A stretch of 64,000 bases of DNA from Chytridium lagenaria (Eukaryota > Chytridiomycota > Chytridiomycetes > Chytridiales > Chytridiaceae). Every line of letters begins with the position of its first letter. Position 1 is the stretch's first letter. Shown in pieces: positions 55,464 through 64,000 of this stretch. The notes below the pieces were generated by a model that worked only from the letters and a program-made list of their open reading frames with translations, was not told the origin of the DNA and searched no databases. Location: the NCBI GenBank assembly GCA_025449115.1, contig JAHLKC010000012.1:186001-250000 (forward strand). Direction: 5' to 3'. The position numbers and the translations under genes were made by a program.

Positions 55464-57916
55464 ATGGTCAAGCTTACTGCCATCTTTGCCTTCATCGCTG
55501 CTGCCGCCGTCTCCGTCAATGCTCTTCCCCAGTACGTTATCATCATCATCTGTTGTTGTTTTTTGTTTGTTTTCTGTTTCCTTTCACGCTGGTTCGATTC
55601 GCTTGGAATTTGGGATCTTCCTCTTCGTCTTTTGGAATGGAATGGAATGGATTGCAATGCATGGATCATCACATCAACTCGACTCAATGATGCCGACGGC
55701 AGTGGATAGATAGGGATGCATGCGACGAAGCTGAGCGTTCCTCCACCACCATTGGCATCAGCAGAAGAGAATTCCTTTCCACCGTCAACCCATCCGTCCC
55801 CTGTTTCAGAATGTGGAAAATTTTGTTGCACACCTTTTTCCCCTAATTTGAAATTTGGGGAAATGTGCCAAAATTGTCACACAGTTCAGGAAAGACGGAT
55901 GTCTTTCACCGTTCAACGCCGTCAAAGACCTCAACATCCGCTACAAATGAATCCCATATCCAGCAATCAAACCAGCGCTTTCTTTTTTTTTTTTAACCTT
56001 TTGCTCCTCAAACCCTTAACCGCCAAACTCATTGCTGTATTCTTTTGTTTTCTAAAGGTACTACGGTGTCCCCGCCCCTGGAGGCCTCACCACCTCTGCG
56101 GCTGTCAAGCCCGTTGTGAGCAGCACCCCCGCCTACGGTGGCGCCAGCCCCCTCCCCACCTCCACCAAGGCCCCCGTCACGAACCCCGCCGGTAAGGACT
56201 ACGCTGCGTCCACCCCCGCCTCCAAGGCTGCCCCCGTTACTGCCCCTTGCACCAAGAAGGTCGCTACTCCCCTTCCCTCCACCTCAAAGGCTGCCCCCGT
56301 GACCACCCCCGCCGGCAAGGACTACGGTGTTCCCTCCTCCAAGGCTGGTCCCACCACCACCCCTGCGACCAAGGCTGCCCCCGTCACCACTCCCGCTGGA
56401 AAGAGCTACGGCGCTACTCCCCTTCCTTCCACCTCCAAGGCCGCCCCCGTGACCACCCCTGCTGCCCCCTGCACCAAGAAGGTCCCCACTCCCCTCCCTT
56501 CCACCTCCAAGGCCGCCCCCGTGACCACTCCCGCTGGAGGAAAGAGCTACGGTGCTACTCCCCTTCCTTCCACCTCCAAGGCTGCCCCCGTCACCACCCC
56601 TGCCGGTAAGGACTACGGTGTCCCTACCCCTGCCACCAAGGCCGCCCCCGTGACCACTCCCGCTGGAGGAAAGAGCTACGGCGCTACTCCCCTTCCTTCC
56701 ACCTCCAAGGCTGCCCCCGTGACCACCCCTGCTGCCCCCTGCACCAAGAAGGTCCCCACTCCCCTCCCTTCCACCTCCAAGGCCGCCCCCGTGACCACTC
56801 CCGCTGGAGGAAAGAGCTACGGTGCTACTCCCCTTCCTTCCACCTCCAAGGCTGCCCCCGTCACCACCCCTGCCGGTAAGGACTACGGTGTCCCCACCCC
56901 TGCTACCAAGGCCGCCCCCGTGACCACTCCCGCTGGCAAGGACTACAAGGCTACCCCCACCCCCACCCCTAGCACCTCCAAGGCCGCCCCCGTCACCACC
57001 CCTGCCGGTAAGGACTACGGTGTCCCCACCCCTGCTACCAAGGCCGCCCCCGTGACCACTCCCGCTGGCAAGGACTACAAGGCTACCCCCACCCCCACCC
57101 CTGCTACCAAGGCCGCCCCCGTTACCTCCCCCGCTGGCAAGGACTACAAGGCTACCCCCACTCCCACTCCCAGCACCTCCAAGGCTCCCGTCACCAGCCC
57201 TGCTGGCAAGGACTACGGTGTCCCCACTCCTGCTGTCCCCGCTACCTCCAAGGCTGCCCCTGTCACCACCCCCGCTGGAAAGGACTACGGAGCTACTCCC
57301 CTCCCCACCACCTCCAAGGCCGCCCCTGTGACCACCCCTGCCACCAAGAAGAAGTGCGTGCCCAAGACTAAGGCTGCCGTCGTCTCCACCCCCGCTTACG
57401 GCTCTACTTCTGCCGGCCCCAAGGCTACCGTCGCGCCCGTGTCCCCCAAGGAGTACGGTGTCCCCCCCCCCCGTTCCCGCCTCCTCCAAGGCCCCCGTTG
57501 TCAGCCCCTCTCCCGTCCCCCCTAAGCCCTACGGTGGTGAGGACTCTGTCGCCACCAAGCCCGTTGTTGTTGTCCCCAGCACCTCTGCCGAGAAGCCCTA
57601 TGGTGGTGAGGTCCCTGCCACCAGCAGCGCTGCCCCCGTGGTCGTTGACGATGGTTACTACGCTGGCAAGCCTACCGCCACGGCTGATGTCGTGACCTCT
57701 ACCACTGCCGCCGCCGTTGTCAGCACCACCTCTGCTGTTGAAGAGGCTTACGAGGAGAAGCCCGTCGAGACCGTTGCACCCATCACCACCACCACCACCA
57801 CCGCTGAAGCCGTTGTTACCGTCGAAGAGCCCGAGACCACTGAGACCACTGAGACCGCCACCGCCACCACCGCTGTCGTTGTGGCGACCACCACCTACGT
57901 TGACATTGCCTACTAA
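55464..57916 (+). CDS. Secreted Thr/Pro/Ala repeat protein (mucin-like, wall or adhesin type)
   Basis: Signal peptide at the start: MVKLTAIFAFIAAAAVSVNA. Exon 1 (55464-55531) is joined across a 526-bp intron (55532-56057) as LPQ to YYGVPAPGG; that intron is several times longer than most here. The mature part is nearly all degenerate repeats of the form SKAAPVTTPA followed by GKDYGVP, GGKSYGATPLPST or APCTKKVPTPLPST. It is rich in Thr and Ser for O-glycosylation, with spaced Tyr and some Cys. A frame change at an 11-C run (57462-57472) links to a Val/Thr/Glu-rich C-terminal half (SAEKPYGGEVPATSSAAPVV; TTTTTTAEAVVTVEEPETTE) ending TTYVDIAY. No clear GPI signal. Codons strongly favour C in the third position, unlike neighbours, which suggests high expression. 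Function is inferred from composition. Confidence 0.75.
56401..56940. repeat. Two tandem copies of a 270-bp unit
   Basis: Bases 56401-56670 and 56671-56940 align at exactly 270 bp offset with few differences (90 residues each). Each unit is itself built of the shorter SKAAPVTTPA repeats, so the array is hierarchical. Confidence 0.85.
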
Positions 57917-60228
57917 ATAACCTGATCCTTGATCACTTTATTTTTGTAGTTAATTGAGTTCTCTTATATTCCCCTCTCCTCTTGTAATCTTATTCCGGTG
58001 GATCCCCTTATAGACGTTGCTTCGTGGTGTGTAACTTTTGGTTGTGTTTCTGGTGCTGCTGTGTAGAGATTTTGGGGCTTTTTCGATCTTTTTATTCTTT
58101 AACTGTTTTGGTTCGGGGTGGTATTGTGTGTCTGGAACGACTGGGACGCCTTTTCGTTATTCGGGCCCTTTATCTCTTTTGGATCAAAGCTGTTGTCGGA
58201 TTGAGAGAAGCGTTACAGCCGTCAGAGTTCTTTCACCCCCAGCTTTTTCTTTTTTGATTGCTTGTTTTCAATCCATTTCCTCTCGTTTCAACTGTTTCTT
58301 TTCGTTTTTATGTTCCTTGAAAAAACGTTTCGCTTTTTCTACGTTCGTTTCTCTTTCAGTTTTCCCAAATCAGTCTCCAAGTATCTGCTGCTCTTATTTT
58401 GTTTATCCTCAACGCCAGGTGGGGTGACGTGAAATAAGAAGACTCTTTTTTCGCTCTTTACTTTTCATAAAAAACCCAAGTGTCATAATTGGTGCTCTCT
58501 TTTTCTCTCTCTTTTTTAATACTTCACTTTTTGACCTCAAAACTTGACCCTGGCCGGTTCCTTTTCGTTTGTTGCGCTTTTGTTGTCCCTCCTTTTATGA
58601 AAGAAAAATGAATGTTTTTGTTTCTGTCTGTGGTTGTGAATGTATTGATTGACTAGAAGTAAAAAGATCACCATTTATGATTGACACCTACGTGTTTACT
58701 TGTTGCTTTTTTTGGTTTCAGATGACGGACTCTGAGGAGGTCGTCTTTCGTGGGCTGTTCAATTAATTCTTGGAGCATTGGATACCTTGCCACTCGACCT
58801 CTTAAATTATTGTTTGACAAGCACCGTTTTTGGGGGGGTGATAACAATTTTATATTTAGTCATTCACTAGGAGAAGAGGAGAGAGGAGAGAGAGAGGACA
58901 AGACGTGTGTGTTTCTACCGTTTGGTTGCATAAAGTCGCGGGTTTTTGGAGGACGACACGTTCTGTGGTGAGATTGTATGAGGATGATGCGGGTCCCGTC
59001 AGCAGTGTCTTTATCGAACTCAAAACGGGCATCGGCAGGTACAAGGCCTAACGTCCCTGAGTCACCGCATTCTTTTACCCTCCAGCACTCTGATTTTCGT
59101 TGCTGCTCACGTATTCCTTTTCTTTTCTTCGAAGTGAGAAGTGTCACTTAAAGCAGTTGAAAGAGTCAAACAAGATGAAAATAATAAAGAGAAAGAAAGC
59201 CTCAAACTTTGCGACAGATTGATTAATGTCAAATTACCCCAACCCTCACCTGAAGCTTGCTCTGCCAAGAGCGTTCTGATCAGAATTTCATTGCTTGGAT
59301 CGACATAAATCCGTGGAGATGGAGGAGTTGTCGGGGTTTTCCTTGACGACCCCCTCACGTCTTTTGTTGTTTTTATGGTCGTGGTTTTGTCTTAAATGTT
59401 ATGATGGAAAATGCATGCTTAAGCTGACTCTGTTTTGATGCTTCTTTTTTTCTTTTGAGAGGTGAGCAAGGTATCAGTGGAGTGGTGTGTTTTTGGGAAT
59501 GTATATTGTATATTTCTGAATTATATACTGATCAGTACCCGTGTTGAAAGGGTTTGTTGGATTTGTTTTAATCCAATGGTGTTATTACATAAAAAAAGTT
59601 CGTAATTCAAATGACGTTTTCTTGTACAGTCATGCTGGATATCGGGAATGGTAATGGTATGCGTGCAACGTTTTAGGTGAGTGACCTTCACCAGATGCAA
59701 GTATCATTACAAACAATCCGTACACGTTTAACGGGCGGGAATGAACGTATTCTTTAAAAAGCGCGCTTTCTTCAAGTATCGGAGAACTTAAGGGATCTAA
59801 TTTGAAAAATTGGGATGGCGGACTGAATATCCATCTTCAACGTATCGAATTCGTTACAAATGGTGATATACCGAGATGATGTTGATCTTCTCCGTTTATT
59901 TTTTCGTGTTTTATGATGTGATTGTACCTGGTTACTTGCTCTAAAGCTTTTCATGGTATAGCCTCGCCGTTCATCTCAGATTGTGGTGACTGTGATAGAG
60001 TGAATAGCTGCATGGAGCTATCTTAACAAACAATTTTCTGAAGGGCAATTTTCTCTCTTGTGATACCTCAAAGAGTCCGTCGTTGGAAGAGCCTCGAGCT
60101 GTTCTCATCTACAGGCCCACCATCCTCATCACCCCTCATTCCCCAAACACGTCAAATCCCCCTATCCATCTACAACACTCTCGCACCCTTCCTCCCCATC
60201 ATCATCTCCCACCTTCCCCCCAAAAAAA
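57917..60228. other. Long intergenic region, no gene recognised
   Basis: 2.3 kb. The first 700 bp are T-rich 3'-type sequence. Minus-strand frames at 58860-59358 (for example ARFEFDKDTADGTRIILIQS) are short and do not join into a recognisable protein. The last 120 bp, C-rich, are probably the PTA1 5' UTR. Confidence 0.4.
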
Positions 60229-63200
60229 ATGTCCCAAACCTCCGACTCTGACCTCCAAACCGAATCCACCAAACTCCTCACAGCAGCCCGCCACTCCTAC
60301 CCAGACCGTCCCGCCATCCTCCACCACATCACTGACCTCGTCCGTACCCGTCCCGCCGTCTCCCGCGCTATCCTCCGCACCGTCCTCTCGTTTGCAAGCG
60401 ATGAACGGGATGAAGTGAAAACGGCTATTGTGGATCTGGTGGAGACGGCTGTGTGTCGTGTTGGGGTACCGTTGGAGGCGAAACATTATGGTGAGGTTTT
60501 TTTTGTGTGAAAATCGGTTATGAACTTTTTTTTTAGAAACTGTTGCGGTTGCTGTGGAGGCTTTGAATGAGTTTTTGGGGGTGGGAAGTGTAGGTGTGTT
60601 GAAGAGGGTGTTGCAGTGTTTTACGTCTTGTTATTCGGTTGCGTTTTTGGTGCTGTAAGTAATATTTTCCTTTCTTTGGATTTTCCTTTTATTTTATATG
60701 TGGTGATGAATTCGTTGGACTTTTTTCTGGTGTTGTCTATGGACGGTTTGAGATCACTATTGACCTTTCAACGGCTGGACCGTTACCGAGGCTGTGGAAG
60801 GGTGGGGAGTTAGTGAAAAAAAGGACGTGATTGCGTTTCTCATGAGACTCCAATACTCCTCATGCATTTCGTTATGCATGAATACCATCCATGTCTCTCT
60901 TTTTTTCCTTTTTATCAATAAAGAGATGGTAATCTGATATACATTTTTTTTTTCTTCCCCCTTTTGTCCCCAACTATACACCTCGCGCCCATCTTCAAAT
61001 CCTTTCGACCTGTTTTCACGGCACACCATCGACGCGAACCCAGTTGCACGATCCATGCAGACGCGAACCTATGGCGCAAGCTTGAAGTCATGAAAGCAAA
61101 GATTGTCTCTCTTATCACTCACGAGAATATTGGAGTACGCTCGAATGTGCTCAAGTTTGTGCAGATGTTGATTTTACAGTCATCTTTTAGAGATGCCATG
61201 TTTGGGGTAAAACCTTTTTTTCTTCGTCAATATGTTTTCATGATATTTAACCTTGTATTTTATTTTTTTTTTGGCTGTAGCCCATGGATTCGACGAGACT
61301 GGAAGTATGCTTGGATGTGTGTCCTAGAAGTCATCCGTTTATCAACATTGGGGTGATTGAGACTGAAGGAAAACAGTTGATGGAGTTGTTGTTTCGAATT
61401 CTTGTGGATAAGAGGTTTGTGGGCCTTTTTTTTTTGCCGCGTTTCCTCTGTCATTTTCTTATGGTACTTACCGTTGAGGTGTTTTTTGTTTTGTTTTTTT
61501 TTTAGTACACCAGGTCCTCTGATCACAGCTGCCATTAACGCCATGTTCCCTATTGTCCGTGTTCGTCCCCAACTCACCCAACCCGTCGTGCAGGCTTTAG
61601 TTGCAAAGGCGAGGGAACCGAAAAATTATCTCTCGAATCTAGAGGCCAAAAGTGTGGATAGGACTCTTAAAAATGAGTTAATGTCTATACTGGTGTAAGT
61701 TTTATCTCGTCTCCACCATGTTTCAATATATTTAAACCCCAATCTAGTCTTCAAGCTCCTGAAGTCACGCCCCTCATCCCCATGATCACGGACACCCTTA
61801 CAACGCTCGGTGCATCGCCGCGTGAAATCTCTCATAGAGCTAGGAGGGACGTGAACATGTTGAAGAGAGGTGCATCATCGTCTTTGGATTCAGTCAAACG
61901 GCAACGGATGGATGAGACACCTGCGGATTTTGATGTCAAGACGATTCCGTTACCGATTGTCACGGAATTGGTTGTGCAGACGGCTGCAGCCATGACGATG
62001 GAGAAGTGGAATGAATTGGTGGTGGTACGTTGCCGTTTTTTTGTTTGTCTTGTTTTGGGGAGAAAACGTTGAGTGTTTTTTTGGGGGTAAAATAGGCTTT
62101 TGTTGCCAAGGCTACGGGACAACCTATCCCAACTGCTGTGACTGAACGTCCTCCTGCTCGGCGTCGTGATCCTCGTCTTCGTGCGGCTGTTGAAACCACT
62201 GAAACTCAATCTCTCCTCCCTTCTCTTGGAACGCTCGCCCCACCTGTTCCCATCATTCAACCCCTTATCGACCCCGCTGCACTTCTTCCTTTCCTCATCC
62301 CCCAAACCAACCTACAACCCATCCCGCAACCCATTCCCCAAGTCGCCATTCAACCCCCACCTCAAGACCTCTCTCTCACTCTCTCAACCCAACAACCCCC
62401 AGAACCCACCTCTGACGCCCTCTTCCACCCACATGACGTTGAACTCCCTGCTTATGAACCCGATGACGCGCTCTACGTTGCAAAGGAGGCTATTGAACGG
62501 GTCATGGAGATGGAGCCGATGTTTGCCGTTCCGGTAAACTTGGTACCGGTTGTTGGAGTTGGGTTTGTGCCGGATGGGGAGGGAGGGACGGATACCATGC
62601 CGAGTGCGAGGGCGGGATGGATGATGGTTGTTTTGAGACTTGTGACGGCGCATCCGGAGGAGGAGGAAGGGGGGTTGATGGGGAAGGTGTTGGAGTTTAT
62701 TATTGAGGATTTTAAAAATAGGTAATGGCTTTTTTACTCTTTTTTTCCGTCGGTGAAAGTTGCTGAATGTTGGGAATTGTTTTAGACAAGAATTGGCTAT
62801 TCTTTGGTTATACGAAGAATATCGCCTATCCCTTGAAACCACCGATACCTCTCGCTACACAACCCTCTTTATGAATCTTCTCCACGGGCTCCGTGGTGAT
62901 CCTCGATCCGGTGATGAAAAGCTCCCTGGTCTCGATCCCCGTGATCGCACGTTCACGAGATTCCTTGTTGACGCCCCACATGTGCCTGAAGAGGCTGTGG
63001 AGGATGTGGTGAGAGGTTATTGCGAGGATGCGGAGAGGATGTCGCTTGGGTTGACGACGTTGAGGGATTTGGTGTTGTTGAGACCGACGATTCGGGGGAG
63101 GTGTTTGGAGATGTTGTTGGAGTTTTGTGTGCATGAAGGTGGGGGTTTTGTATGTCATGACATTCCCTTTTTATTCATATCTTCTTTCGTTTTTTTCTTT

Positions 63201-64000
63201 TCCCTTTTTTCTTTTCTCCTTTTTAGCCAAGGTCACGAGGTCGAATGCTATTTTGATTGTGAAGAGATGGGTTGCTCCTGATCATCCGATTTTGGGGGCG
63301 CCGGTGGAGGAGGTTGCGATGGGGAGTTTGAAAAAGCTTTTGGAGCCGCCGGTTCTTGGTGAAAAGACGGAGGAGGTTAAAGATGAAATAGGGTGGGTAC
63401 TCTTCTTTCCGCGAAGTATGGATTGACGGCTCTTTATTTTTAGGGATGTGAAGCAAGAAGAGAAGAAGGAAGATGGACCAAAAAAGTGGGAGGAAGCGGA
63501 GGCGATTAGACATTTTGAGTTGTTCTTTGCGTTGTGTAGTAAGAAACATGAGTTGTTGAAAGAGTAAGCTTTTTTCTTTTTTCCTATTTTTGTTTCTTCA
63601 ACTCACTCTTTTACTCATTTATTATAGAATCTTCCAATTATACGCCTCCTTCCCATCAGAGGTCGCCGGTTACATCCTCACCCACATTGAACCTCTCATT
63701 CGTTTCATGGCATCATCAGCAACGGATAAACTTCTCTCCATCCTTTCCTCATTCCCCGAAGGTTCTGAACCCCTCGCCCTCCGCATCGTCACCGTTCTCT
63801 GTGATGCCAGCAAAAAATCCGGTCCGATTGATCGCACCCTTGTAGCCGCTATTTGTCCTTGTATGAAGACCGTAATCTTTCCGCAGAATTCGTCTTGCCG
63901 ATTTTAGAGACGTTGGATAAGGTGAATATTTTTTGCTATATGGGGAGGGATCTTCGTTTTTATTTTTTTTGTTTTAGGCTAATTATTTATTCTTTTTTGC
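60229..64000 (+). CDS. PTA1: Pta1/symplekin, mRNA 3'-end processing scaffold (3' end outside window)
   Basis: Symplekin/Pta1 is the scaffold of the cleavage and polyadenylation machinery. ATG at 60229 (MSQTSDSDLQTESTKLLTAA). The N-terminal HEAT-like region includes TVAVAVEALNEFLGVGSVGV and FTSCYSVAFLVL. These join across a 389-bp intron (60655-61043) to CTIHADANLWRKLEVMKAKI and GVRSNVLKFVQMLIL. Then come LITAAINAMFPIVRVRPQLT, a middle with RPPARRRDPRLRA and a Pro/Gln-rich linker, and helical C-terminal exons (QELAILWLYEEYRLSLETTD, IRHFELFFALCSKKHELL, IFQLYASFPSEVAGYILTHI). At the edge, LYEDRNLSAEFVLPILETLD lies in a shifted frame (break near 63863) and matches the symplekin C-terminal motif (DVRFLIPVL). 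Most introns are under 100 bp. The gene continues past base 64000. Confidence 0.88.

Noticed and set aside
56284..57489. A 401-codon minus-strand frame rich in Gly/Ser opposite the repeat protein
   Set aside because: It is a by-product of the GC-rich, C-ending codons of the plus-strand repeats. The plus strand has a signal peptide, intron and consistent repeats.
58860..59358. Minus-strand frames with ARFEFDKDTADGTRII and PRIYVDPSNEILIRT
   Set aside because: Protein-like in places, but no joining splice sites, start or family could be found.
255..64000. Programmed ribosomal frameshifting as the explanation for the many frame changes
   Set aside because: Too many genes, no shared slippery heptamer or downstream structure, and most sites are simple homopolymers with one base missing.
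1..64000. Prokaryotic features such as operons, CRISPR arrays and riboswitches
   Set aside because: Spliced genes, fungal proteins and A/T-rich eukaryotic intergenic regions throughout; no spaced palindromic repeats seen.

Overview
The window is eukaryotic nuclear DNA from a fungus. Genes have many short introns (mostly about 40-120 bp, GT..AG). Recognisable products are fungal: DMA1, DEF1, RPO41, NST1, ATG11, CEG1, RMD5, ALG12, PTA1, MCR1, RRG7 and LTO1. An early-diverging (chytrid-like) fungus is my best guess. It rests on three things: a secreted animal/protist-type alpha-amylase with starch-binding-like modules, an F-box protein with degenerate ankyrin-like repeats, and an ankyrin-RasGEF fusion. 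This is inference from protein style; no marker in the window fixes the species.

Layout. 0.3-2.1 kb: FHA-RING ubiquitin ligase (+). 4.0-7.2 kb: secreted alpha-amylase (+). 8.2-9.5 kb: membrane-anchored BAG-like protein (+). 10.4-14.0 kb: NTF2-like protein, RRG7 and mitochondrial cytochrome-b5 reductase (all -). 15.3-18.8 kb: DEF1 (+). 19.3-20.5 kb: a Ty3/Gypsy integrase-derived frame (+). 20.9-25.6 kb: mitochondrial RNA polymerase (-). 25.8-26.5 kb: acidic coiled-coil protein (+). 27.7-28.2 kb: LTO1 (+). 28.8-33.3 kb: NST1 (-). 33.4-33.7 kb: small unknown protein (+). 34.3-36.8 kb: NIP30/FAM192A homologue and F-box protein (-). 37.7-42.7 kb: ATG11 (-). 42.8-44.1 kb: mRNA capping guanylyltransferase (+). 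44.2-49.4 kb: ankyrin-RasGEF (-). 49.4-50.7 kb: RMD5/GID2 (+). 51.2-51.8 kb: weak hypothetical frame (+). 52.3-53.9 kb: ALG12 (-). 54.7-55.1 kb: hAT-type MITE. 55.5-57.9 kb: secreted repeat-rich wall-type protein (+). 60.2 kb to the right edge: PTA1/symplekin (+, truncated by the window).

There is no gene cluster with one joint function. This is ordinary gene-dense housekeeping sequence covering RNA polymerase II and mRNA metabolism (DEF1, CEG1, PTA1), mitochondria (RPO41, RRG7, MCR1), ubiquitin ligases (DMA1, RMD5), autophagy (ATG11) and secretion or glycosylation (ALG12, amylase, repeat protein). Several neighbours are divergent with very short shared promoters; one pair has start codons only 17 bp apart.

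A general caution applies to every gene model. Almost every gene has at least one place where conserved coding sequence jumps frame by a single base, often at a homopolymer, with splice sites and motifs otherwise intact. I read this mainly as consensus indel error in the assembly. Coordinates below give gene spans, not exon lists.
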